Below, in pieces: positions 16,551 through 23,514 of a DNA stretch of 23,514 bases (position 1 is the stretch's first letter; the number at the start of each line of letters is the position of its first letter). A program made the position numbers and the translations under genes. The stretch covers positions 1-23,514 of the forward strand of contig CAVKTI010000039.1 in assembly GCA_963659365.1 (NCBI GenBank), given 5' to 3'. The notes beneath the pieces were generated by a model. It did no database searches and was not told the DNA's origin. It saw only the letters and a program-made list of their open reading frames with translations. Source of the stretch: W0P28-013 sp963659365 (GTDB taxonomy: Bacteria > Bacteroidota > Bacteroidia > Bacteroidales > Paludibacteraceae).

Positions 16551-18200
16551 TTATTTGTACATGAAGCGTTTGATGCTCTTTTTCGGCGTTTTTTCGAACT
16601 CTTCGTGATAGATTTCGATGGCCGAAATTTTCTCGTAGGCGGGCAACATCGCATTCAGTTCGGCGCGATTTTGCTCCATCACCTGCTTCAAATCCTCCTC
16701 TTTCAGTCCGTGTTTGAACGCATCGTCGAAATCGGGATAGACTAGCCCGACCAACTTTTCGTCGCGTTGCACCACAACACTTTCGGCCACATAGAGCAGG
16801 TTGTTCAGTTTGTCCTCAATCTCTTCGGGATAGATATTCTGCCCCGACGGACCGAGCAACATACTCTTGCAGCGTCCTTTGATAAACAGATTCCCTTCGG
16901 CATCGATCACGCCAAGGTCGCCCGTGTGAAGCCAACCATCTTTGTCGATAGTCTGCGCAGTGGCAGCCTCGTTTTTGTAGTAGCCGAGCATCACATTCGG
17001 CCCTTTGCACACAATTTCGCCCACAACATTTTGCGGGTCGGGCGAAAGCACTTTCACCTCCATGCGCGGGGCAGCCTTGCCGCACGACGACTGCACAAAA
17101 CGGCTCCAATCCTCGTAGCAGATAATCGGGCCGCACTCGGTCATGCCGTAGCCCACCGTGTATGGAAATTCGATGGCTTTGAGCAGTTTTTCGACATCTT
17201 GGTTGAACGCCGCACCGCCCACAATCACCTCGATAAAGTTGCCACCAAAGGCATCGATGATGGTTTGCCGCACCTTGTTTTTGATAACGCCGCTGATGTA
17301 AGGCATATTCAGCAAGATTTTCATCGTGGGTGTTTCGAGTTTTGGCATCACATTCTTTTTGATCACCTTTTCGATGATGAGCGGCACCGCCACCACCAAG
17401 CGCGGACGAATCTCGGCAAAGGCTTGGAAAATGATTTTCGGACTCGGAATGCGCGTGAGGAAATAGATGTGGCAGCCCAGCGAAAACTCGTGTATAAACT
17501 CGAATGCGAGGCCATACATGTGCGCCATGGGCAGCATCATCACTATTTTGTCGCCCGGCACCATCGGCACAGCATTGTGTGCAAAGAGCAGGTTCGACAG
17601 CAGGCTGCGGTAGGGCAGCATCACACCTTTCGAGGCACTGGTTGTGCCTGAAGTGTAGTTTATCAGTGCCAACTCTTCGGGTTCGCCTTTGTGGTAATTG
17701 AGATGTTCGGGGCGGAAATTTTTCGGATATTTTTTGCCGAAAAGTTCGTTCAAGTGTTCGCGCGCATAGGTCAAACGCTCGTCGTGCGACACAAGCACCG
17801 AAAAGTCGTTCAGCAGACAGATTCCGAGCAGATTTGGCATGGCCTGTTCGTTCAGATTTTCCCAAACCACATCGCCCACAAAGAGCAGTTTTGCATCGGA
17901 ATGATTGACGATAGAATGAACATTATCGGCTTTGAACTCGTGCAGAATCGGCACAGCCACAGCGCCATAGGTGAGTGTTGCCAAAAAAGCCACGCCCCAG
18001 TGCGAACTATTGCGGCCGCAGAGCGCAATACGATCGCCCTTTTGAATGCCACATTTTTCGAAAACAATGTGAAGTTTTGCTACCTTGCGCGCCACATCTT
18101 TGTATTGTAGCGTTGCGCCTCTGTAATCGGTCAGCGCGTCGAGATCCCAATGTTCTCGGATAGCGCGTTCGATAATTTGGTTGAAGGTTTCTTGTCCCAT
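16551..18200 (-). CDS. Long-chain fatty acid-CoA ligase (AMP-forming)
   Basis: ANL-superfamily enzyme that activates a fatty acid with ATP to acyl-AMP and then to acyl-CoA, probably at the cytoplasmic face of the membrane. Starting at ATG 18200 (MGQETFNQ) it has 549 residues, normal for the family. ATG 18212 lies only about 15 nt downstream of the -7 box, so 18200 is preferred. Motifs: phosphate-binding YTSGTTSASKG 182-192; YGMTEC 351-356; TGD 426-428; hinge region IKGRCKSMLLGPSGQNIYPEEIE about 440-462; C-terminal KTPKKSIKR with the likely catalytic lysine near 541. It is single-gene, divergent from tyrS, with its own promoter. The exact chain-length preference is not readable. Confidence 0.92.
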   Translation of the reverse strand: MGQETFNQIIERAIREHWDLDALTDYRGATLQYKDVARKVAKLHIVFEKCGIQKGDRIALCGRNSSHWGVAFLATLTYGAVAVPILHEFKADNVHSIVNHSDAKLLFVGDVVWENLNEQAMPNLLGICLLNDFSVLVSHDERLTYAREHLNELFGKKYPKNFRPEHLNYHKGEPEELALINYTSGTTSASKGVMLPYRSLLSNLLFAHNAVPMVPGDKIVMMLPMAHMYGLAFEFIHEFSLGCHIYFLTRIPSPKIIFQAFAEIRPRLVVAVPLIIEKVIKKNVMPKLETPTMKILLNMPYISGVIKNKVRQTIIDAFGGNFIEVIVGGAAFNQDVEKLLKAIEFPYTVGYGMTECGPIICYEDWSRFVQSSCGKAAPRMEVKVLSPDPQNVVGEIVCKGPNVMLGYYKNEAATAQTIDKDGWLHTGDLGVIDAEGNLFIKGRCKSMLLGPSGQNIYPEEIEDKLNNLLYVAESVVVQRDEKLVGLVYPDFDDAFKHGLKEEDLKQVMEQNRAELNAMLPAYEKISAIEIYHEEFEKTPKKSIKRFMYK

Positions 18201-18226
18201 AAAATAAAACATTTGGTAAAACGCCG

Positions 18227-18238
18227 CAAAGGTACGAC
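18227..18238 (-). promoter_or_regulatory. Promoter -7 box of the acyl-CoA ligase gene
   Basis: On the minus strand the sequence reads GTCGTACCTTTGCGG, with TACCTTTG at 18234-18227. It shares the TCGTACCTTTGC core with three other promoters in the window but has no octamer array upstream. It predicts a short leader of about 20 nt before ATG 18200. Confidence 0.7.
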
Positions 18239-18355
18239 ATTTTTGTCGTGTGCCGCCCTTTTATTTGTTAAAAATTGCAGAAATTACAAAAACAGCGATT
18301 GAAAACGCCTATAGTTCCCATTTAGAAACGCAATTTTATAGCATACTGTCCAGCT

Positions 18356-18387
18356 TTATAAACTTTCAAACTATTTTCGTACCTTTG
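18356..18387 (+). promoter_or_regulatory. tyrS promoter
   Basis: Successive octamers TTATAAAC, TTTCAAAC and TATTTTCG lead into the -7 box TACCTTTG (18380-18387). The last 24 bases differ by one base from the promoters at 12841-12888 and 22874-22905. A four-codon reading frame (ATG 18402, TTT TCA CCA, TGA 18414-18416) sits in the leader and its stop overlaps the tyrS start. Confidence 0.75.
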
Positions 18388-18412
18388 CAGTCCGTAAAAA
18401 AATGTTTTCACC

Positions 18413-19711
18413 ATGAATTTTATCGAGGAACTGAAATGGCGCGGAATGTTGGCGCAGATAATGCCCGGCACCGAAGAGTTGCTGGCCAAAGAGTGTGTAA
18501 CTGCTTATCTCGGCACCGACCCGACGGCCGACAGTCTGCATATCGGGCATCTGTGCGGCATTATGATGTTGCGACACTTTCAACGCTGCGGCCACAAACC
18601 GATTATTTTGGTGGGCGGTGCCACAGGCATGATTGGCGACCCCAGCGGCAAAAGTCAAGAACGCAACCTGCTGAACGCCGAAACGCTCTACCACAACCAA
18701 GAGTGCATCAAAGCGCAAGTCGCCAAATTTCTCGATTTCGACGAAAAATTGCCAAATGCCGCCGAAATGGTGAATAACTACGACTGGATGAAAGATTTCA
18801 CCTTTCTCGACTTTGCGCGCGAGGTGGGCAAACACATCACCGTGAACTATATGATGGCCAAAGAGAGCGTGCAGAAACGCCTAAATGGCGAAGCACGCGA
18901 CGGCCTGTCGTTCACCGAATTTACCTACCAACTGCTGCAAGGCTACGACTTTTTGCACCTCTATCAGACCAAAAACTGCAAACTGCAGATGGGCGGCAAC
19001 GACCAGTGGGGCAATATCACCACAGGCACGGAGTTGATTCGCCGCACGCTCGGTACCGAAAACGAAGCCTTCGGGCTTACCTGCCCGCTCATCACTAAAG
19101 CCGATGGCAACAAATTTGGCAAGACCGAAAGCGGCAATGTGTGGCTCGACCCGAAACGCACTTCGCCCTACCATTTCTACCAATTTTGGCTGAATGTGAG
19201 CGACGAAGATGCCGCTCGCTACATCAAAATTTTCACCAGCATCGAACGCGACGAATGTGCTGCCCTCGAAGCCGAACACGCCGCCGCGCCGCACTTGCGA
19301 CTGTTGCAAAAACGGTTGGCACACGATGTTACCACGCTCGTACACGGCGAAGCCGAATACCAAGCCGCCGTCGAAGCGTCGAACATACTTTTTGGCAACG
19401 CCACCGCCGACACACTGCGCCGTACCGACGAAGCCACGCTGTTGGCTGTGTTCGAAGGCGTGCCGCAATTCACCATTGCCAAATCGGAACTCGAAGCAGG
19501 CATACGCCCACTCGACCTGCTGGCCGAAAAAACGCAGATTTTCCCATCGAAAGGCGAAGCCCGCAAAATGATGCAGGCCAACGGATTCAGCATGAACAAA
19601 GAGAAACTGACCGACATCGAAACGCCCATCACCGCCGATGCGCTCATCGATGGCAAATACATCATTTTTCAGAAAGGCAAAAAAAATTACTACCTCGTCA
19701 TCTGCGAATAG
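18413..19711 (+). CDS. tyrS: Tyrosine-tRNA ligase
   Basis: Class I aminoacyl-tRNA synthetase that attaches tyrosine to tRNA-Tyr in the cytoplasm. The 432-residue length is typical of bacterial TyrRS. Motifs: the HIGH signature as SLHIGH (41-46); the tyrosine pocket and family block GDPSGKSQER (76-85); YQLLQGYDF (172-180); GGNDQWGN (194-201); the KMSKS loop in its bacterial TyrRS form KFGKT (234-238). A C-terminal S4-like RNA-binding domain covers roughly 365-432 (SKGEARKMMQANGFSMN). It has its own promoter, divergent from the acyl-CoA ligase, and a terminator follows. A T-box leader was not seen. Assignment is very secure. Confidence 0.98.
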   Translation: MNFIEELKWRGMLAQIMPGTEELLAKECVTAYLGTDPTADSLHIGHLCGIMMLRHFQRCGHKPIILVGGATGMIGDPSGKSQERNLLNAETLYHNQECIKAQVAKFLDFDEKLPNAAEMVNNYDWMKDFTFLDFAREVGKHITVNYMMAKESVQKRLNGEARDGLSFTEFTYQLLQGYDFLHLYQTKNCKLQMGGNDQWGNITTGTELIRRTLGTENEAFGLTCPLITKADGNKFGKTESGNVWLDPKRTSPYHFYQFWLNVSDEDAARYIKIFTSIERDECAALEAEHAAAPHLRLLQKRLAHDVTTLVHGEAEYQAAVEASNILFGNATADTLRRTDEATLLAVFEGVPQFTIAKSELEAGIRPLDLLAEKTQIFPSKGEARKMMQANGFSMNKEKLTDIETPITADALIDGKYIIFQKGKKNYYLVICE

Positions 19712-19741
19712 CCGCAAACGCCGATTGGGAAAGAGCATAGC

Positions 19742-19775
19742 AGAGGTTGCACACGCTGGCAACTTCTCTTTTTTT
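19742..19775 (+). terminator. Intrinsic terminator of tyrS
   Basis: A 9-bp stem AGAGGTTGC / GCAACTTCT (one G-T pair; 19742-19750 with 19759-19767) has an 8-nt loop followed by CTCTTTTTTT. It lies 30 bp after the tyrS stop, in the gap before the convergent YifB-type gene. Confidence 0.8.
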
Positions 19776-19822
19776 GCCGAAAAATAGACTTTTAGGTGTA
19801 AGTTAATTTCTTCAATCCCAAA

Positions 19823-21361
19823 TCACCCTGCCCAGCCCTCTTTGTCGAGGTTGCGGTAGTTGATGGCTTCGGCCAAATGTTCCGTCAAAATCTGCTCGCT
19901 GCGTGCCATATCGGCGATGGTGCGTGCCACTTTCAGAATGCGGTCGTAGGCGCGTGCCGAAAGGTTCATACGCAGCATGGCCGCCTTGAGCAGTTGCTGG
20001 CCTTCGGCATCGACGGCGCAGTATTTGCGCAGCATTTTCGACGACATCTGCGCGTTGCAATAGACACCCGCCACATCTTTGAAACGCACCTCCTGCACCT
20101 GTCGCGCCTTGATAACGCGCTCGCGAATGGCGGCACTGGGTTCGGCTGGCGCGGCTTCGGAGAGTTTGTCGAACGGCACTGGCACAATTTCGATGTGCAT
20201 ATCGATACGGTCGAGCAGTGGCCCGCTGATGCGGCTCAGGTACTTCTGAATCATGCCCGGCGAGCAGACACAATCGCGCGTTGGGTGGTTGTAGTAGCCG
20301 CACGGACAGGGATTCATGGCCGCCACAAGCATGAAACTTGCAGGATATTCTACCGCAAATTTTGCGCGTGAAATGCAGATTTTGCGATCTTCGAGCGGTT
20401 GGCGCATCACCTCGAGCACTTGCCGCTTAAATTCGGGCAATTCGTCGAGAAAAAGCACGCCGTTGTGCGCCAACGAAATCTCGCCGGGCTGCGGAAAAGT
20501 GCCGCCGCCAACCAACGCCACATCGGAAATAGTGTGGTGCGGATTGCGGAATGGGCGTTGCGCCATGAGCGAAGTGTTGCTGTCGATTTTGCCCGCCACA
20601 GAGTGAATTTTGGTCGTTTCGAGTGCCTCGTGGAGCGTGAGCGGAGGCAAAATGGTTGGAATGCGCTTGGCCATCATCGATTTGCCTGCGCCCGGAGGTC
20701 CCACCATGATGATGTTGTGGCCGCCAGCCGCCGCTATTTCGAGCGCGCGCTTCACATTTTCCTGCCCTTTCACATCGGCAAAATCGATGTCGAAAGCATT
20801 GGCGTGGGCATAAAACTCCTCGCGCGTATTGACCACCGTCGGCGCCAATTCGCGTTGATTATTGAAAAATTCGACCACCTCGGTGATGTTCGATGCGCCA
20901 AGCACATCTAAATCGTTTACCACAGCGGCTTCGCGTGCATTTTCTTTGGGCAGAATAAAGCCTTTGAACCCCTTTTCGCGCGCCAAAATGGCTATCGGCA
21001 GCACGCCTTTCACGGGTTTCAGCGTGCCATCGAGCGACAGTTCGCCCATCAGCACATAGTGTTCCAATTTCGCTGCGTCTATCGTTTCGTTGGCCGCCAA
21101 CATACCGATGGCCAGCGGCAAATCGTAGGCCGAGCCCTCTTTGCGAATGTCGGCTGGTGCCATATTGATGACCACTTGGCGGCGCGGCACCGAAATTTTG
21201 TTGTACTGCAACGCCGACATAATGCGCTCGTGGCTCTCTTTCACCGCATTGTCGGGCAGTCCGACCAGAAAAAAGCGAATGCCCTGCGAAATGTTCACCT
21301 CTATCGTTACCAGTATAGCGTTGATGCCCTGCACCGCAGCAGCAAAAGTCTTGACCAACAT
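19823..21361 (-). CDS. comM: YifB/ComM-family Mg-chelatase-like AAA+ ATPase
   Basis: 512 residues, the normal length. Order: N-terminal Lon-protease-like domain (FLVGLPDNAVKESHERI 31-47; INMAPADIRKEGSAYDLPLAI 65-85); AAA+ core with Walker A GPPGAGKS 221-228, Walker B GVLFLDELPEF 301-311 and sensor region AAMNPCPCG 347-355; four cysteines 352, 354, 364 and 366 that could bind zinc; then LDRIDMHIE 383-391; and a C-terminal Mg-chelatase-type helical domain. ComM is described as a helicase aiding branch migration in natural transformation. Many carriers are not known to be competent, so the role here is inferred. ATG 21361 begins the conserved MLVKTFAAAVQGINA. It is downstream of, and on the same strand as, the U32 gene, separated by about 200 bp of repeat. 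No promoter was found. Confidence 0.95.
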   Translation of the reverse strand: MLVKTFAAAVQGINAILVTIEVNISQGIRFFLVGLPDNAVKESHERIMSALQYNKISVPRRQVVINMAPADIRKEGSAYDLPLAIGMLAANETIDAAKLEHYVLMGELSLDGTLKPVKGVLPIAILAREKGFKGFILPKENAREAAVVNDLDVLGASNITEVVEFFNNQRELAPTVVNTREEFYAHANAFDIDFADVKGQENVKRALEIAAAGGHNIIMVGPPGAGKSMMAKRIPTILPPLTLHEALETTKIHSVAGKIDSNTSLMAQRPFRNPHHTISDVALVGGGTFPQPGEISLAHNGVLFLDELPEFKRQVLEVMRQPLEDRKICISRAKFAVEYPASFMLVAAMNPCPCGYYNHPTRDCVCSPGMIQKYLSRISGPLLDRIDMHIEIVPVPFDKLSEAAPAEPSAAIRERVIKARQVQEVRFKDVAGVYCNAQMSSKMLRKYCAVDAEGQQLLKAAMLRMNLSARAYDRILKVARTIADMARSEQILTEHLAEAINYRNLDKEGWAG

Positions 21362-21464
21362 TTTTTTGTAAAATTAAGAGTTATGAATTAAGAATTATGA
21401 ATTTTTCGTGCTCTAAAACGCTGTAATTTTCAAATGATTTGTCTTAATCTCAATCTATGTTCTC

Positions 21465-21590
21465 GGACGCACGCGGTGCGTCCCTACTTTTAACTTTCAA
21501 CTTTATAGACTTTCACACTAAATTTGTCTATGTTCTATGCTCTATGTTCTCAAAATCTTTTCTTGCTACTTACTACTTGCTACTAGTTTG
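21465..21590 (-). repeat. Composite dispersed repeat, inverted copy
   Basis: Read on the minus strand it begins with two GTAGCAAG words (21583-21576 and 21569-21562) and continues with AAAGATTTTGAGAACATAG, CATAGACAAATTTAG and AAAGTCTATAAAGT words. It ends in the palindrome at 21465-21487. The order matches 15224-15402, without the 29-bp block. It overlaps the 3' end of the U32 gene and supplies its last codons and stop. Confidence 0.82.
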
Positions 21591-22810
21591 TAAAGTTTGT
21601 CATTTCGGCGAATGGGCGTTTGGGTTTTGATGGAGAAAACGGTGCCTTTTTCGACTATTTCGACCGCTTGCAGGTCGGTGCGGATTTCGCTCACCGTATC
21701 TTCGTATGCGCCTGTAGTTGAGCCAGTTACGAGTATCTGGTCGCCCACAGAAAGCGACTGCGACTCCAGCACAAATTCGGCCACGCCTATCTTGCCAAAA
21801 TAGTTGGTACATTTGCCCACATACACCTTGCGAAGAGTGGCCTGCGAACCATAATGAGTACTCCATTCGCCGAGCCGCTGCCCCAAGTAGTAGCCATTCC
21901 AAAAGCCGCGATTGAATACGCGCGCCAAGCGTTCGTCCCACGCCGCTATCTTCTCGTCGGTAAATGTGCCAGCGAGGTAACTCTCTATCGCCTCGCGGTA
22001 GCACGCCACCACCGTCGCCACATATTCGGGACCGCGCGCACGCCCTTCGATTTTGAAAACACGCACGCCGGCGTCAATCATTTTATTCAGGAAGTGTATG
22101 GTTTTCAGGTCTTTAGGCGACATTATGTACTGGTTTTCGATGTCGAGTTCGATGTCGCTGTCGCGGTCTTTCACCGTGTAGGCGCGCCGACACACTTGCA
22201 TACATGCGCCCCGATTGGCCGACGCATTGTGTTCGTGCAGACTCAAATAACACTTGCCCGAAACCGCCATGCAGAGTGCGCCATGGCAAAACATCTCTAT
22301 GCGAATAGGCTTATTTGATACACCAAGAATAGGTTCTTCGCAAATAGTGCGGTATATATCGGCCACCTGCTCTAAATTGAGTTCGCGCGCCAACACCGCC
22401 ACATCGGCAAACTGTGCGTAGAAGCGCAGCGCATCGCTATTGGCAATGTTCAGTTGCGTCGAAAGGTGCACTTCGACCCCGATGCTATTGGCGTAGCGCA
22501 TCACCGCCACATCGCTGGCAATGATGGCCGACACGCCCACCTCTTTGGCCGTATCGACTATTTGGCGCATCAGCGGCAGGTCGTCGTTGTAGATGACCGT
22601 GTTCACCGTCAGGTACGATTTTATGCCGTGTTCGTTGCAGGTCGCCACGATTTTGCGCAGGTCGTCGGTCGAAAAATTGCTGGCCGAGCGGCTGCGCATA
22701 TTTAGATTTTCGATGCCAAAATAGACAGAATCGGCCCCTGCGTGAATCGCCGCCGCCAAACTCTCGAACGAGCCAACAGGTGCCATTATCTCCAAATCGC
22801 TACGAGTCAT
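21566..22810 (-). CDS. Peptidase U32 family protein (RlhA/TrhP-type RNA hydroxylation factor)
   Basis: 414-residue protein of the U32 (YdcP/YegQ/YrrO) group. Members studied in E. coli and Bacillus act in prephenate-linked hydroxylation of tRNA uridine-34 or 23S rRNA; the 'peptidase' name is historical. The N-terminal half is barrel-like: LEIMAPVGSFESLAAAIHAGADSVYFG (6-32), then HLSTQLNIAN (115-124). The U32 signature is intact at 172-187: E172, F174, H176, G177, C180, S184, G185, C187. Further cysteines 203 and 207 are consistent with a bound iron-sulfur cluster (inference). KIEGRARGPEYVATVV follows at about 253. Which RNA it modifies cannot be decided. The promoter is at 22874-22905. The C-terminal residues VASSK and the stop come from a dispersed repeat, so the true ancestral end may differ slightly. 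Confidence 0.92.
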   Translation of the reverse strand: MTRSDLEIMAPVGSFESLAAAIHAGADSVYFGIENLNMRSRSASNFSTDDLRKIVATCNEHGIKSYLTVNTVIYNDDLPLMRQIVDTAKEVGVSAIIASDVAVMRYANSIGVEVHLSTQLNIANSDALRFYAQFADVAVLARELNLEQVADIYRTICEEPILGVSNKPIRIEMFCHGALCMAVSGKCYLSLHEHNASANRGACMQVCRRAYTVKDRDSDIELDIENQYIMSPKDLKTIHFLNKMIDAGVRVFKIEGRARGPEYVATVVACYREAIESYLAGTFTDEKIAAWDERLARVFNRGFWNGYYLGQRLGEWSTHYGSQATLRKVYVGKCTNYFGKIGVAEFVLESQSLSVGDQILVTGSTTGAYEDTVSEIRTDLQAVEIVEKGTVFSIKTQTPIRRNDKLYKLVASSK

Positions 22811-22835
22811 TTCAGAATTTCAAATAGTTCTTGTA

Positions 22836-22853
22836 TTACCAGAAAACTGGTAA
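22836..22853 (-). promoter_or_regulatory. Leader hairpin of the U32 gene
   Basis: A perfect 7-bp stem TTACCAG-TTTT-CTGGTAA (minus-strand sense) lies in the predicted 59-nt leader, about 25 nt before the ATG. A preceding GGTAACC can pair with part of the left arm, giving a possible alternative fold. There is no T-run, so this is not a terminator; it is probably an RNA-stability or translation element, or chance. Confidence 0.4.
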
Positions 22854-22873
22854 GGTTACCTAGTTTGTCCCTG

Positions 22874-22921
22874 CAAAGGTACGAAATTAGTTTGAAAGTG
22901 TGAAAGTTTGAAAGTGTGTAA
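22874..22921 (-). promoter_or_regulatory. Promoter of the U32 gene, in phase with an octamer array
   Basis: On the minus strand, units TTACACAC, TTTCAAAC, TTTCACAC, TTTCAAAC and TAATTTCG lead directly into TACCTTTG (22881-22874). The final three octamers are identical to those at 12865-12888. TTTC lies exactly 20 nt before the -7 box, where the consensus has TTTG. Confidence 0.75.
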
Positions 22922-22922
22922 A

Positions 22923-23044
22923 GTAGGGACGCGGCATGCCATGTCCTTTTTTGTGGATTTGCAGATTTGGTTATTTGTGGATTTGGTATTCCAACCCCTC
23001 CGAAAAACTGCCGTTTTTCTCGTCCCCTTGCAAAGGGGACAGGG
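22923..23044. repeat. Palindrome, octamer array and inverted GC-rich element
   Basis: 22923-22946 is a GTAGGGACGC palindrome with GGCATGCC in its centre. 22951-22990 is a five-unit octamer array (TTGTGGAT, TTGCAGAT, TTGGTTAT, TTGTGGAT, TTGGTATT). 22991-23044 is an inverted copy of the GC-rich element seen at 9676-9727. Confidence 0.82.
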
Positions 23045-23319
23045 TCTGTTTCAATTAAGAATTTTGAATTAAGAATTATGAATTTTTGCACCCAACGCCA
23101 CCCAATTTGATTAGATAATTGGAAATTAAGAAATTGGGTAATCAAAAAGTCTATCTCCTATAACCTATAACCTATAACCGCTAACCTTTCATTGTCAATT
23201 ATCAATTATCAATTATCAATTGTCCTGCTACTCACATCTCGCCACTGAATTTTCTGAAATTGGATTTGCCCATCATTCCTAAATATTTTATCTACCTTCG
23301 ACAACTTTTTTCGGAAAAG
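23045..23319. other. AT-rich gap with short tandem words, no gene seen
   Basis: The stretch contains AATTAAGAAT words, a 7-nt repeat (CCTATAA, three units near 23158-23179), a second 7-nt repeat (TCAATTA, near 23195-23220), and CTGCTACTCACATCT (23225-23239), a partial inverted match to the permease 3' repeat at 15224-15239. No coding sequence is supported. Confidence 0.6.
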
Positions 23320-23351
23320 TTTGTATAATTAAAAATAATATGTTACCTTTG
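23320..23351 (+). promoter_or_regulatory. Near-perfect Bacteroidota promoter
   Basis: TTTG (23320-23323), exactly 20 nt, then TACCTTTG (23344-23351). This is the best promoter match in the window because both boxes are exact. It lacks the TCGTACC core and the octamer array of the other promoters. It predicts transcription starting near 23356 and reading right. Confidence 0.8.
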
Positions 23352-23359
23352 TAGCGGAT

Positions 23360-23514
23360 ATGGCGACAATAACCAGCGGACATATTACCATGGGTTGTAC
23401 AGCGGAACTTTTTATAGGCTCGCAAAATGCCTGTAACTTGCTGATTATCAGCCATTTACCCCCCCCCCCCATATCGGGCGGAATAGTTAAAATCACCACA
23501 TTTTTACACACAAG
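23360..23514 (+). CDS. Partial open frame with a (C)12 tract, cut by the window edge
   Basis: Unrecognised product. The frame opens at ATG 23360, or at ATG 23390, which leaves a more normal leader. It stays open to the last base, about 51 codons (MATITSGHITMG ... ACNLLIISHL, then four prolines, then ISGGIVKITTF). The prolines are encoded by an uninterrupted run of 12 cytosines at 23459-23470. A one-base change in tract length would shift the downstream frame. The promoter immediately upstream supports transcription. No domain is recognisable from so short a piece, and it could be a non-coding transcript instead. Confidence 0.4.
   Translation, partial: MATITSGHITMGCTAELFIGSQNACNLLIISHLPPPPISGGIVKITTFLHT
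23459..23470. repeat. Homopolymer (C)12
   Basis: Twelve consecutive cytosines stand about 115 nt downstream of a consensus promoter. Such tracts are prone to slipped-strand change and, inside a reading frame, can switch expression. They are also a common place for sequencing length errors. Confidence 0.9.

Noticed and set aside
23329..23511. 60-codon minus-strand frame across the C tract
   Set aside because: It has no promoter, no plausible ATG and no recognisable domain; the plus-strand promoter points the other way.

Overview
The window looks like a Bacteroidales chromosome fragment (phylum Bacteroidota); the family cannot be fixed from sequence alone. Four lines of evidence support this. 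Two very long secreted proteins end in type IX secretion (T9SS) type A sorting-like tails. Promoters carry the Bacteroidota -7 box TACCTTTG, often inside TCGTACCTTTGC. Shine-Dalgarno sequences are largely absent. The domain repertoire (InlB/Listeria-Bacteroides repeats, FN3, CBM4-like and chitobiase-C-like modules) also fits.

Layout. Positions 1-273 hold a tandem 179-bp duplication of a palindromic dispersed repeat. Positions 274-8610 encode a roughly 2,780-residue mosaic cell-surface or secreted protein, followed after a short gap by a small protein with an N-terminal export signal and a C-terminal membrane anchor (8663-9346). Positions 9866-12559 encode a second T9SS-type protein with six chitobiase-C-like repeats. 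Positions 12893-16498 hold a three-gene iron-complex/haem/cobalamin-type ABC importer: lipoprotein binding protein, FecCD permease and ATPase. The module ends at a clear intrinsic terminator. Convergent to it is an AMP-forming long-chain acyl-CoA ligase (16551-18200, minus), divergent from tyrS (18413-19711, plus). Next come a YifB/ComM-type AAA ATPase (19823-21361, minus) and a U32-family protein of the RlhA/TrhP type (21566-22810, minus). At the right edge, a perfect Bacteroidota promoter drives a short open frame that contains a (C)12 tract and runs off the window.

How the genes relate. The left 12.5 kb is an accessory surface-protein region. The ABC genes probably form one uptake system, although repeat-filled gaps of about 210 and 300 bp separate them. 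The right half is housekeeping: lipid activation, tyrosine charging, a DNA-processing ATPase and probable RNA hydroxylation.

The most unusual material lies between the genes. The spacers are built from a small vocabulary of dispersed elements: GC-rich palindromes, short palindromes with constant arms and variable centres, and long runs of degenerate tandem octamers (strict 8-nt period with drifting units). These modules recur in a similar order and in both orientations. In two places the octamer runs lead, in exact 8-nt phase, into an identical promoter core, and a shorter version stands before tyrS. At three gene ends the last codons and the stop lie inside or next to the same repeat word, GTAGCAAG. 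No transposase, integrase, CRISPR array, rRNA or tRNA was recognised.
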